Positions 10,001 to 19,285 of a DNA stretch of 64,000 bases are shown here, piece after piece. Each line of letters begins with the position of its first letter. Position 1 is the first letter of the stretch. The notes beneath the pieces are model-generated. The model was not told where the DNA came from. It made no database searches and saw only the letters and a program-made list of their open reading frames with translations. Source of the stretch: Limisphaerales bacterium (GTDB lineage Bacteria; Verrucomicrobiota; Verrucomicrobiia; Limisphaerales; AAA164-E04); assembly GCA_024761205.1 (NCBI GenBank), contig JAMASS010000019.1, positions 1 through 64,000 of the forward strand, read 5' to 3'. A program made the translations under genes and the position numbers.

Positions 10001-10197
10001 GCTCGATTCAGGCGCAGTTTTTGATCCCCATGGCGGTGTCGCTTGGCTTTGGCGTTTTGTTTGCGACGGCTATCACCTTGATCTTGGTCCCTTGCTCGCT
10101 GCTGGTCGGGCAAGATATTGGCCGTCTTCTAGCTCAAGTGCGTGAATGGTATTTGGGGCCGTTTCGAGCGTCCGAAGTTCGCGTTCCCCATCCTTAG
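7021..10197 (+). CDS. RND efflux pump, inner-membrane transporter (AcrB/HAE1-like)
   Basis: 1058 residues, the usual length of the HAE1/AcrB family. It pumps substrates out using the proton gradient and acts with the adaptor and outer-membrane factor encoded upstream. Visible features: the N-terminal helix MIRWFANNDIAANFLMAG; two large periplasmic loops; GVVVDDAIVTGENIY in the fourth membrane segment (about residues 391-405), which supplies the Asp pair of the proton relay; the repeat half ALAGVVVNDSLVLMDFVN; and GGRRFRPILLTSVTTFVGLI near the C-terminus. The partner copy upstream is a fossil, so the tripartite complex would use this pump. The product is full-length and open throughout. Substrate is not predictable from sequence. 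Confidence 0.93.
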   Translation: MIRWFANNDIAANFLMAGILLTGVYTAFFRIPLEVSPQRTFDGIYFSMAYRGGTAKDVERAILIPVEEALEGLNGVKMINADGYRGRARIWIEAEPGYDLRILLEDIQSRVDGITTFPNETERPEIRIPDSTHFYDVLSVAVTGRLGSHELRGVARRVQEDLLEIDGISLVDLSGTRNYEIAIEADPERLQSYNIGLGELANAVRRSSIDLPAGSIQSQSGNLVVRTRGQAYSREEFERIPLRASNGAEVRLGEVATVIDGFEEGDKVVEFNGKPALFVEIMRTGNESAIDVSNKVTEYVRTSASRFPDGIELFIFDDESISIRGRLNALTSSLLQGSLLVFLVLGLFLRPQLAFWVVVGIPVCFAGGVMLMPTFGVTANVMSIFGFIIVVGVVVDDAIVTGENIYSKMRQGMDPLEASITGAREVAVPVTFGVLTTVVAFLPLMFFEGRWGSFAKQIPPVVGPVLLFSLVESKLILPAHLKHLKTGVVGRNPFLRIQQRLADGLERFVERIYQPLLEYSVRHRGVVMAVFAASALAMAGYCQGGRLGFQSLPSVDRLKVSAYLGLPNDATIENTHRCVDRIVTAAEKLRGEFVDQGTGKSLIKSILTVSGARHISSSYNKSRAYVAVEVVPPSVRSEPGPRNSVIANRWTELVGPIPEATYFRIRGEESRGRDEDRETEALELELRGPSSEIKNAIAERIADELKAFEGINNAQAEVNHGQDELEFTLKPRAAELGLTQQMLAQQIRRAFFGEEAQRLMRGVDDIRVMVRLPQQERESLHTIDRLKIRTPDGGSEVPLATVADLTFVQAPSSIERNAGAEIIRIGAQPVDENVDIIGIAREITPRLQEICNEGEDLSFVFTGYVAEAAESRKRTIVGSIALFFALFALLAIPFKSMIQPFYVLIAVPFGVIGALLGHVVMGITPSYLSVFGMLALAGVVVNDSLVLMDFVNRQVREGMPLREAVLIAGGRRFRPILLTSVTTFVGLIPLLMDRSIQAQFLIPMAVSLGFGVLFATAITLILVPCSLLVGQDIGRLLAQVREWYLGPFRASEVRVPHP

Positions 10198-10415
10198 GTG
10201 GTGATTCTTCTTGTAGGTTGAAGTTTCTGTGATTCTCGCCAGAATTTTTGGCATTTTTCGGGTGCGTTTTGCTTTTCGGTAAGATTGTTCGGAAAAGTGC
10301 TGAAACAAGAGCGAGCTAGCGTCAGTCTTTTGCCGATGGTTGTTCATGGGGGGGTGCCGGATTTAGGAGTTGATTGCGGTCTTTCCTTTGGGCTCAAAGC
10401 TTCGGCCGGTTTCCA

Positions 10416-10960
10416 CTATTCGTTTTTGATGATCCATATATTTCGGAACTGAGGAGGATTCCAATGCCCTTGGAGTTTGATCGACCCCGGCGTGTTTTCC
10501 GGCTCTGAGCGGCTTCTTCCGGTCTTGCCTGTGATTTCCAGTTTGTCGTGAATCTTGCCGCCGTTGTGCCGGACGGTCAGAATGGCGTTCTTCACTTTCT
10601 TGCCTTCCTTACGAACTGCGTTCGAAACTGCATGTCGTAGGTTTGCCATGTCAGTGGCGGAAAGCATATGTTCACGGGGGAGAGTGGCCTTCGTGCAAAC
10701 GTCGCTACATTCGTTGTTCAGGCCTTTGAGACTGAATGAATCGAGAATTTGTACCTCGTGGTGATCGACTTGATAAAAGCCGCTGTTGTCGCAGTTCTGC
10801 CTCGCGTGCTTCCGGGCGGCGGAACGGGGACATGAATTTATATATGCATGGTGTAGGTTCTGAAACGGCTGTGATCTCGGATGTCGTTGCCGTCCGTGTT
10901 GAGTAGTTGGGTTTCTTGGTCGAGTCGTTCGCTCATGAAGGTCGTATCCGATCCGTCGAA
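10416..10960 (-). pseudogene. DUF1080 (3-keto-disaccharide hydrolase-like) fossil
   Basis: Minus-strand frames show the C-terminal half of a DUF1080 domain: HEVQILDSFSLKGLNNEC, then KKVKNAILTVRHNGGKIHDK, and the terminal GSIKLQGHWNPPQFRNIW motif. The upstream part (NTDGNDIRDHSRFRTYTMHI) is in a different frame and ends at a stop. At least one frameshift and one nonsense codon separate the pieces. DUF1080 proteins are typically secreted and occur with ThuA and sulfatase genes in PVC bacteria. The start of the gene is missing. The 10198-10415 gap after the RND gene shows nothing recognisable. Confidence 0.75.
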
Positions 10961-11137
10961 CAGAGATCGTGGCGATGACTGAAGGAGTGAGGCCTAGGAT
11001 CGGGCTTTTCGGTGTGCTCATGTCCCGCTGATCATCAATTGGCCGGCCCGAGTGCCTTTCGGTCAAGTAAACAAGGTTCTGATTTGCTTTTCGGATTTTT
11101 TCTCAACCTTTGCGAAGCCGATCTGTGAGGATGATGG

Positions 11138-12195
11138 TTGGAGTTTTTGGCCACAGTGCCTAGGAAGGCTGTCTGCCTACAGCTTGCGGGGCCTATTTCT
11201 CACGCGGCATTGCCCGGGGGTGCGAGGAGGGTCTTGATTCATGGCGGTGACGGGTCTTCAGCGGACCACCCCATCAGTGACTTTCACAATCGTCATTTTG
11301 CGGCGCTCTGGGGTCTGTTTGGCCAGGTTCTGACGCTGTGCCGGGAAGCAGGTCTAGCGGAGCTAGGCCATGTGATGCTGGATGGCATCAAGGTCAAAGC
11401 CAATGCATCGAAGCACAAGGCGATGTCGTATACCCGGGTGGTTAAGGCGGAGGTGCTCTGGAAGCTGAGATTGCAACGTGGCTATAGCGGGTGCAGGTGT
11501 CGGATGCGGCTGAGGATGCCGAGCACGATGGTGATCTGGTGGCGACGAGATGCCGGAGTGGGATGGCCGATAAGCAACGGCGACTGATGCGGATCAAGGA
11601 GGCTAAGGCGGAAGCCCGGAAACCGGTGTCGAGGAAGTCCGAAGCTGCGCCCGAGACGCCCTGCCGCGGCCGGCCGCTGGACAAGGCACAACGCAACTTC
11701 ACCAATTCGCAAACAACGCTCAGGCTGCGGCCGATGCCAAACATCAGGTGATCGTCGCCTGCGGGGTAGGTGATAGCGGCAGTGATCAAACCTAATTGCA
11801 ACCCATGATCAAGACTATCGAGACGGCAGTGGGGAGGTTGCCGGATGAACTCTCCGCCGATGTCAGCTATTATAGCGAGGACAACCTCGAGATCCTGGAG
11901 GCGCACGGCATCCGCGGGACTGCCTCGCCACCGGGCGCCAGAAGCACGGCACGGTGGAGCAAGACCGCTGCGGCGGGAAGCCGGCAGGCGATCATGGCGT
12001 GGCGCTTGAAACAGGGTGAGCGGCGGAGCTGCTACCTCTCCTGGGCAAGGTGAGCATCGATCTCGTCTTTGGCCCGGTCAAGCAGGTCCAAGGCTTCCGA
12101 CAGTTCCTACTGTTCGCCTCGATCAGGTGCATCACGAATGGGTAATCGTGTGCATTGCCCACAACCTCAACAAGCTGGCCGCCACCAAGGCGTGA
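11138..12195 (+). pseudogene. IS1182-like transposase fossil
   Basis: Fragments in several frames match a DDE transposase of the IS1182-type group: the block around ISDFHNRHFAALWGLFGQVL, then GHVMLDGIKVKANASKHKAM, AEDAEHDGDLVATRCR, and near the end FGPVKQVQGFRQFLL with HNLNKLAATKA. At least four frameshifts interrupt it. The acidic catalytic region is partly recognisable (LDGIKVKANAS). No terminal inverted repeats could be defined, so the boundaries of the original element are unknown. It separates DUF1080 and sulfatase fossils and may have seeded the decay here. Confidence 0.7.
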
Positions 12196-12439
12196 CGCCA
12201 ATATCACACGCGACCCTACACCGGTCCCTGCAAACAGCTTCCACTGGCCCGGATCATCCGCGATGATTCAGGTCAACATCGCGCATGGCGACGCCATACC
12301 GCCCCTCGAAAACCCGCAGCACAGTTCAGCATCTCAAAAACCATGACCCAATCCACCGGGTCATCACAAAACAACCCCGTCCATGACAATACTTGGACAG
12401 GTTCTTGGGGAGTGAAGGGAAGAAGTGGGAATGGATTTG

Positions 12440-12715
12440 CGGTTGTTACTTTCTCCGGCCGTTTGTGCCGGTGTTTGGTGACGAGTATCAGTATTGGGGG
12501 TGCGGTACGTGTGGGACAGGCGATTCAGGCTCTGCAATAATGGGGATTTTCATGCCGTCTTGGAAGAGCTGCCTCTTGCTCCGGACGATGTTCACACCAA
12601 GGTGATGAGGGCTTGGCGTGAATCTCGGGTGGTTTTGGATTCGTTTCCAAAAGGCGGCAATCGAATTGACTATAATCGTGTGGCTGGAAGGTTGAAAGAG
12701 CCTGAGGGTAAGTAA
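12440..12715 (+). pseudogene. C-terminal fragment of a sulfatase
   Basis: The reading frame from about 12494 gives RYVWDRRFRLCNNGDFHAVL followed by APDDVHTKVMRAWRESRVVL and DSFPKGG. This resembles the C-terminal end of arylsulfatase-family proteins (YKLY-DGxFYDL, then a helix ending before xLxxFP). No catalytic core is present, so this is a leftover tail immediately upstream of a second sulfatase fossil. The assignment rests on pattern only. Confidence 0.4.
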
Positions 12716-12723
12716 TTGAGGCA

Positions 12724-13905
12724 ATGAAAACTCGAATGGTTCTATTGTTAATCGCAGGTTTGTAATGCATCTTTCGGTGGATTTTATGGCATAGCGGAGG
12801 CCAATCGTCCCAATGTCGTTATCGTGATGACCGATGATCAAGGGGTATCCTGAGTTGTCCGTTCGTGAAAATCCCGTGCTGAAGCACTCCATCTCGATCG
12901 CCTCCATAGTCAGAGCCTCCGTTTGACGGATTATTATGCTTCTCTCACAGGCACACCAGCGCGTGGCTCATTGATGACCGGGTTGGGTCCAGCGTGCCAT
13001 GGGCGATCAATGTGAGTAGCGGACGAGCATTGTTACGAGCTGGATTGCCTACGATGGCAAATATTTTGCCGCCAATGGGTATCGGACGGGAATCTTTGGA
13101 AAGTGGCGATTGGAGAAGACAGCTATCCTTACCGGCTGGGAGATCATGGCTTTGAAGAAGTGCTGTGGCTTCTGTCTTCGTCTGTTAATTTGGTTCCCGA
13201 TTTCTGGAGCAACGATGAGTTTCAACGATACCTGAGGCGATGATTGGATACAGGGCCTGTCGCGATTAGCGACGAACGGTTTTACTTTCCCTCCAATGTG
13301 CTGCACGGACCGTTTTGGGCACCCCAATGAGGATTTGGCGATCATGGAGAACAGGCGGTGGCTAAAATTGTAGACCTGCCTGCATTGGCACCCGGTATCA
13401 GGCAAAATCTTGCCGCCTACCTCGCGATGATTCGGAACGTTGATACCAACATGGGGTGTTTGGATGACTTTCTGCGTTGCGAGCAACTGTGGGATAATGC
13501 GGTGTTGATCTTTGCTATGGGCAACGGCAGCACCTTTGTCGATCAACAGGGGCAGATCCGGCGCGGTATCTGCAAGAATGGCTATTGGCATCTGGAGTCG
13601 CTGAGGCTGGAGAGTATGAGTTCGAGTTGCGTCGTTGGCTTGGGGAAGCGGAAACGCCGCTTGTAGCGGGGCTTCCGCCAGCGACACTAACGACGGGAAC
13701 CCGAGGGGTGGGGGCTGCGTCGTCGATCACTTGGGCACGTCTCTTGATATTAAGGGTGTTTCTTTGAACCAAGCGGTGACTGAGGGAGATGTAAAGACCG
13801 TGTTTGCAAACCATTTGAAAGCAGGGACGGCGCGCTTGTAGGCCTGGTTCGACAATGCCAACGGAGCCATCTGTGGCACCTGCTATAATTTATGTCCGGC
13901 GGAAG
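12724..13905 (+). pseudogene. Arylsulfatase-family fossil
   Basis: ATG at 12724 starts a signal-like MKTRMVLLLIAGL and a stop follows. A neighbouring frame supplies NVVIVMTDDQG (first metal-binding motif). Another has LRLTDYYASLTGTPARGSLM, the sulfatase active-site segment, where the formylglycine-forming Cys/Ser of the C/S-x-P-x-R motif is replaced (T-P-A-R). Further along, QNLAAYLAMIRNVDTNMGCL and LIFAMGNGS match the sulfatase core. The end (YEFELRRWLGEAETPLVAGL) is the arylsulfatase C-terminal domain. Several stops and frameshifts show long-standing decay. It would have been a secreted or periplasmic sulfatase. Confidence 0.8.
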
Positions 13906-13957
13906 TAGCCTGTTGGCGCAGAAAAATAATCGCCAAGCCTAGGGCTAGCCTCGTAAA

Positions 13958-14848
13958 ATGAGTCTCACTATGAAACTCCGAGTCTTTTGTGTTGCCGTTA
14001 TCGCACTGTGGTTTATTTCACCGACCGTCCTCGGTGAAAAGGCAAAGATCGTTTTCATCTCTGGGAAGCCCAGTCACGGGCCGATGTCGCACGAGCATCG
14101 GGCGGGTAATATGATTCTGGCGAAACGCCTGAATCAATCAGGACTGGATGTCGAAGCAATTGTATTGGAGGACGTGGGGTACCCTAAGAATCCGTCTGTT
14201 CTTGATGATGCCGCCACGATCGTCATTTTCTGCACCGGACACGGAGGGCATGTGCTAAATCCGCATCTCGAAGCCTTTGATGCTTTGATGAAGCAAGGCA
14301 AGGGGGTCGTGATGATCCACTGGGCGACTGAAGCCGTCGCCGGGGAGCCAGGGGATAAATTCCTGGAGTGGATGGGTGGGTTTTGTGACCTCAACTGGTC
14401 GGTGAATCCACACTGGACCCCAACCTTCGATCCATTGCCAGATCATCCTATCTGCAACGGAGTGGAACCTTTTACGGTCAATGATGAGTGGTATTACCAC
14501 ATGCGGTTCGTGAATGGACTTAAGGGGGTGACGCCGATTCTTACAGATCTGCCCGGGCCAGAGACCTTAGTGCGGAAAGATGGCCCTAGAAGTGGTAATC
14601 CCTATGTCAGAAAGGCAATTGCCAATGGAGAGCCACAGCATGTTGCCTGGGCTTACGAGCGTGAAGGCGGAGGGCGCGGGTTTGGCTTTACTGGAGGGCA
14701 CGTGCACGAGAACTGGCAGCATGATGAATACAGGAAGGTCATGCTAAATGCGATCCTTTGGACGGCTAAGGTGAAGATACCCGAGAATGGCGTGGAATCG
14801 GTGAAGGTCTCCGATGTAGAGATCCGCTCGAACCTGGATCCGAAGTAA
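13958..14848 (+). CDS. Secreted ThuA-domain protein
   Basis: 296 residues, intact amid fossils. The signal peptide is MKLRVFCVAVIALWFISP with cleavage after the VLGE region; ATG at 13970 is an alternative start. ThuA-fold features include KIVFISGKPSHGPMSHEH (about residues 28-45), TIVIFCTGHGGHVLNP, GKGVVMIHWATEA, and GFTGGHVHENW. These match the ThuA subgroup with a HGPxxHEH signature. Its sequence resembles the first ThuA gene only in fold, so the two are not recent duplicates. The neighbours on both sides are decayed genes, so the original pathway context is lost. Biochemical activity of this group is uncertain. Confidence 0.85.
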   Translation: MSLTMKLRVFCVAVIALWFISPTVLGEKAKIVFISGKPSHGPMSHEHRAGNMILAKRLNQSGLDVEAIVLEDVGYPKNPSVLDDAATIVIFCTGHGGHVLNPHLEAFDALMKQGKGVVMIHWATEAVAGEPGDKFLEWMGGFCDLNWSVNPHWTPTFDPLPDHPICNGVEPFTVNDEWYYHMRFVNGLKGVTPILTDLPGPETLVRKDGPRSGNPYVRKAIANGEPQHVAWAYEREGGGRGFGFTGGHVHENWQHDEYRKVMLNAILWTAKVKIPENGVESVKVSDVEIRSNLDPK

Positions 14849-14854
14849 GATCAG

Positions 14855-16740
14855 TCAGATATTGCTTCCAGCGGATAGCGGATCAAGTCCCGGAGCTCGG
14901 CCCGTATCATGACGGCAGTAAGGATGGTGGGCATGACGACGCTGCCTGCTTTGCTGGCGTGTTCAATCTGTACCGTCGCGATCTTGATGGATTTCATACG
15001 TAGCTGTGTCCTGGAGATGAAGCTCGGTAGCGGTTTCGCCGTGGCGGTAGCTAGAAGATCTCTCCTTCTTTGGTGTCAACATTGACAGCTATGTAACCTT
15101 CCCGAATCTGGCGATTCGGCCTGCGCCGACGATGGCGAGGTTTGGCCCGACATCGCTTCCCATGTTCCCAACTTTGTGGAGGGCTGTGCAGCTGGCCAAA
15201 GCGGAGAAGAATAGCTCTTTGCCGTGCTGCTCGACCTCAGCTGCCAGTGCGTCGACGAACGCTTTGGAGTGCTTTGGCACCTGCGGGTGCCCGCCCGATT
15301 GCTTGATTGACGACCGGGATCAGCATTTTGGCGTTCCGTCCACTGGCCTTAGTGCTTGATGTATCAGAATCACTGCGCTAGCAGAAAGCCCTAGGTGGTC
15401 TAGGACCTAAGCTAGGGTCGCCGTGTTCCCATCCGGGTGATTGAGAAACGGAGAGAGGAGATTGCTTGTGTGCTTGCTCCTCGCACTCTGGTTGGTTAGC
15501 TGAGCCGACAAATTCGCGGCCGCTGCAAGATCGAGCTTACCGACGGCTCGGATGGCTGCACTTTGGATTGAGGGAACAGCGGTCGATATGACGTGGGCTC
15601 GGATGGTGGTCTAGGCTTTGGAACCGAGAAGTCCTCTGAGCGCTTCGATTGCGTCTGCGTGGATGTTCACTGGAGCCAAGGCATCTTCCAAATGTGTTTT
15701 GAGTGAGTGTTGAGCCGCTTTGATTCTCCATACTCCTGCCAGGCAGATGCCTGCCGCAACAATATCGAGAGTTGAGCTAGCTAGTGCTTGCTCGACGTAT
15801 AGTAGCGTGCTGATTCCCGGCTGGTTGCCGTGCAGTTTGGCGACTGTGGCGAGTTTGTTGTGAGGATAGCTGGGCGTTGATTGTCGAGTCTTAGGACGAA
15901 ATCTAGATCGTCTTGGTTGCCAATCCTGATCAGGAGCGAAAGTAAAGGGTCTTGTTCGTCGTTTGTGGTCCCGGCGCGGAGGACAAGTGGACGAAGGGGG
16001 TCAGCGACTGCTTCACTACCGTCGGTTTTCAAAACGTAGCGGAGACGTTCGAAGCTCCCGTCAAAGTCAATCGACCTTTGCTGTAGTGCCGGAAGCCAAT
16101 AGGGTTTCAGCGTATTGATGCAGTGTGCCAGGGTATATCTCTTGGGTTTCTAGGACACCGATCGTCCGCATGAGCAGATGTTCGGTGCGTTTCGATCGAG
16201 CTGATGAATCCAAGCGAGGGTGGCCTTGACGGCGGTGTCGGCGGGGAGATCAAGGAGGCGTTGTTTGGCATTGTAGCGAGTGAGTCGTTCCGGAGAGTGG
16301 AGCGCGTCGAGGAGTTCCTCGAGTGAGCGATCAACGAGATTGATTGGGACGGCGGCGGATCGGTCGGTGGATGTGCACGCGCTAGATTCTACCGTGAGTA
16401 CAATCGCGCTTTGGATCACGGCTAGCTCTGATAGTGCCCGATGACCGAGTTGTACCAGTCGCACATGTAGATGGCGACGTCGGGGTTAACCCGGACATTG
16501 GCGGGCCGAAAGTCGCGTCGGGGCGACGTGATGATGTCTGGGAGAGCCTCTGCCGTGTAGCCACTGCTCTCATCAATGAAGCGATGGGCATGGAGGTTGT
16601 TGGGCATGAATCCACCCTGCACGACCGTACCTTGGAGCGATTCAGGGAAGTGTTCGGTGTGTAAAACTCGATGCCCGTATTGCGCCGATCGAGAACTGTA
16701 GGTGACATATATCGCGATTGGTGATCGGTTGGGATCATTC
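14855..16740 (-). pseudogene. PVC-type membrane-bound dehydrogenase / HEAT / heme-binding protein fossil
   Basis: On the minus strand, frames show the characteristic order of this large PVC protein family: a beta-propeller sugar-dehydrogenase-like end (GGFMPNNLHAHRFIDE, then FRPANVRVNPDVAIYMCDWY and NSVIGHYQS), HEAT-like helices (LEELLDALHSPERLTRYNAK), and a C-terminal cytochrome-c domain. The heme site should be CxxCH but reads CTALH (in GKELFFSALASCTALHKVG), with the second Cys lost. The end (MPTILTAVMIRAELRDLIRY) matches the family terminus. Multiple frameshifts and the lost heme Cys mark it as non-functional. Confidence 0.75.
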
Positions 16741-17390
16741 CCGGTAACGTGTAGAAGCCGCCGCTCTACGCCGCCGAGTTGTGGAAGATTTGATTCTATT
16801 CATCGTACATGATTTGAACGATGCATACTCAGCTTCGGGTGAGTGATTTTGCTCGTCAGGAGAGTCGCCCGGCGATGATGCCGGTGGGCGTGGCAGCGGT
16901 GGGAGATCAAGTGTGCCGGAAGCGATTCTTTGTATCCGCTGATCGGCCGACTGCATCAACGGTTTGAAATCTTCGAGTTCGACTCGGAGTTCCGGTCTCC
17001 CTCCCCGAATCGCTGATTCGGGCGGTCGCCGAAGGCAAAGCTTTAGTTTATGGGCCGCCAAGTTTTGAACCAAAGTTTGTTCTTTCGCTGAATTTCTAAC
17101 CGGAGTTGACGAAGATTGGCTGGTTTCGGTCCATGGATTCCGAGTCGGCTAGCGATTGCCTTTGCGACCTTCGGGTGCGACTCAGCCAAGAGATGGAGGC
17201 TGTTGGCTGTCAGAGCTTGGTTCACGCTTTTTGGGGTGAGATAGACGCAGGGATAGCCGCCGAGGATACGGATATTTTACGAAACGACACTGGAGTAGGA
17301 TCGGAGGGTATCGTTGAAGTCGTGGCGATCCGGATGATGCGGCAACTCCGGCTTCTCAAAGAGTCCGAAGCTGACTAGCACATACGGTGT
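16741..17390 (-). pseudogene. Degenerate sequence, probably part of the PVC dehydrogenase gene or a neighbour
   Basis: Minus-strand pieces such as VNQALTANSLHLLAESHPKV and TPYVLVSFGLFEKPELPHH look protein-like, but an internal stop and frameshifts break them and I cannot assign a family. They lie upstream of the dehydrogenase fossil on the same strand and may be its N-terminal remnant or a separate gene. Confidence 0.3.
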
Positions 17391-17391
17391 C

Positions 17392-17848
17392 ATGGCGCTC
17401 TCCAATCACGCGCGCTTTATCCATCAACCCGTTGAGGAATTTCTGTCGGAGGTGAAGGACAAGGGTACGGAGTTGGTCTTGGAAGACGAACCTCCCGATG
17501 TAAGCCTGTTTTTCGAGCCGCAGCGTTTATCCCATATTTTCTCAAATCCCATCAATAACGCGCTTGATGAAATGCTGTCCGACATGTCGTTACTTTGCGA
17601 TTTCGGTTGGAAGACGATCAACTCATCACTGAGATGGAAGATCAAAGGGAAGGGTGTCGCCAAAAATCGCACCGCAACTTTTCGAGGCTTTCGCTACCTT
17701 TGGCAAAAAACAGGGCACGGGACTCGGTTTCTCCATCTGCAGACGGATCATCAACGATCACGGCGACGACATCTTTTCCTTCAATTTGCCGATTCGAGAC
17801 GAACCAAAGGAGCCCGTGCCGTCACTCAAGGGAGCGTTTTCGAGTTGA
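17392..17848 (+). pseudogene. Sensor histidine kinase C-terminal fossil
   Basis: The first frame gives LEDEPPDVSLFFEPQRLSHI then FSNPINNALDEM, a degenerate N-box of a HATPase_c domain. After a frameshift, a second frame gives PQLFEAFATFGKKQGTGLGF followed by SICRRIINDHGDD, the F and G2 boxes. No phospho-acceptor His, sensor or membrane segment remains upstream, so only a truncated ATPase tail survives. Its 3' end overlaps the convergent minus-strand gene by about 90 bp. Confidence 0.75.
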
Positions 17849-18324
17849 TTGGTCGTGGCCACCGCTCGCCATTTTTGTTCGGACTTGAGCGACACTACCT
17901 CACCGGATTGCCAGGGATGCTCTTCAAAGTTGAGGATCAGCGTCCGGCTCATGATTTCAACTTCATGGCCGAATAAGTCGAACGTGACTGTTCCGGGTAA
18001 ATACGTGGTATCGAAGAAGAGTATCTTACCATAGGGGATATCAACACCGGGACCAGTGAACCGGATCAGCGCCGGTTTCTGTTGTACCGCTTCCCCTTCT
18101 AAGCGCACCGTTACGTTGGCAATCCCCAGTTTGGGTTGATTGATGATCAGCTTTGGTGTGCCGTCGGTCTCGCTCGAAAAGTTCAATTCCCACGGTCCTT
18201 TGCGGAGCCGCAAATGATGATCGCAACTGTAGAACAAGATGTAGCAGAGAAGAGCCAAGCCAAAAGCAATTCCGAAATGCCTCAAAATCCCTTCAGACTT
18301 ATACTCTGTGAACCGTTCACCCAT
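17758..18324 (-). CDS. Membrane-anchored conserved hypothetical protein
   Basis: ATG at 18324 (MGERFTEYKSEG) is preferred over the earlier ATG because a membrane segment follows directly (HFGIAFGLALLCYILFYSC, about residues 16-34). The rest is a periplasmic beta-rich domain with KGPWELNFSSETDGTPKLII and VRLEGEAVQQKPALIRFTGP. I know similar unnamed proteins from Verrucomicrobiota by pattern only and can give no function. The C-terminal 30 or so residues are encoded opposite the histidine kinase fossil, so the natural stop may have been lost and the present tail is read-through of that fossil. Confidence 0.65.
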   Translation of the reverse strand: MGERFTEYKSEGILRHFGIAFGLALLCYILFYSCDHHLRLRKGPWELNFSSETDGTPKLIINQPKLGIANVTVRLEGEAVQQKPALIRFTGPGVDIPYGKILFFDTTYLPGTVTFDLFGHEVEIMSRTLILNFEEHPWQSGEVVSLKSEQKWRAVATTNQLENAPLSDGTGSFGSSRIGKLKEKMSSP

Positions 18325-18640
18325 ACCGTTTGGAATGTGACACGAAGGATGGGGCATCGCAAGTTCCGACCATTGAAATTGGTCGCAGGAGGGTGTGGTT
18401 CACAGTAGAGAGTGAATTTCAAAAAAAGGTGGGGCAAATCCTGAGCCGGTCTGTCGAGCGATCAATTTGAACGAGGCTTCATGACGCGGGCGGGATTGAG
18501 CACGCTGACGGCGGGGTTGAGGTGCCGCGTTCGCGGCCTGAACCGGCGAGCAGACGGCCCTCGCTAGGCCGCGGAGGATGGAGAGCACAGTCGGGATGCC
18601 TTGCCCGAATCCGAAATGCCGCCTCGCGTTGTGAGACGGC

Positions 18641-18663
18641 GGCTCAAAAAAGTCTCGCCCTAC
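18641..18663 (+). repeat. Short dispersed repeat, family C
   Basis: AAAAAAGTCTCGCCCTACC, a diverged copy of the family C motif. The 18325-18744 gap around it shows no gene. Confidence 0.3.
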
Positions 18664-18744
18664 CGGTCTACGTGGGCGTTCGAGGGGAGTTCAGAAATCT
18701 GGAGGTATCCGCTTTGAAATAGATCATGATTACCACGCTAGCCC

Positions 18745-19213
18745 GGATTTCTCGCCAACAAGGATGGTCGCCATGAGACGGTCGAGATTTTGAGTCTTCC
18801 CGAGGGATGGGGCAGCAGCGGGCGGCTTGAGCCCCGGCTCGCCTGCGCCCGTTAGGTTCCTTGGCAGCTGGTCTCTCGGAAGCCACTGGACACTGTGGCT
18901 GTCTAAGGCCGAGAACCACGGTGCTCTTTGCCCTCGCTGGCGGCGTGCTTCCTCCGTGGGGACCGCTGGGCTTCCGGAGCGGGCCAGCCCCGAAGGAACA
19001 ACGCCTTGATCGCGGTGACGTCCGGCGGGGCGTCACTCCCCAAGCGCGAGCTAGCCGCCCTCGTCGGCGCAGCTGGCCCAAACCGGCCGCAAAAACGGCG
19101 TTTGCTTGATGGTGGGAGGCACAACGGCGAGAAGGGGTTGGGGCGGACATGGGGGCAATCTTCATGCTTCGCGAACTTCTTGCCGTCGGACAACCTTTAT
19201 TGACGAAAAATCC
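18745..19213 (+). mobile_element. MITE-like element with terminal inverted repeats (copy 1)
   Basis: Left end GGATTTCTCGCCAACAAGG; the right end, reverse-complemented, reads GGATTTTTCGTCAATAAAGG. The interior shares long blocks with the inverted copy at 52280-52630: the GGTCGCCATGAGACGGTCGA block, the GCGGGCGGCTTGAGCCCCGG block, CCCCAAGCGCGAG, and a TTCATGCTTCGCGAAC-type block near the right end. It is about 469 bp with no transposase, so non-autonomous movement is inferred. It lies directly upstream of the secreted hypothetical gene at 19286 and supplies a false N-terminal extension to it. No target duplication was identified. Confidence 0.65.
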
Positions 19214-19285
19214 AGGATAGGAGACAGCTACCGCATTGACAATTTTGATCGCTCTGCTACGAGTTGCACAACTTACAGATTGACT

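Noticed and set aside
19106-19285. N-terminal extension of the secreted hypothetical at 19286
   Set aside because: Falls inside the transposon-like element and lacks a signal peptide; ATG at 19286 starts a signal.
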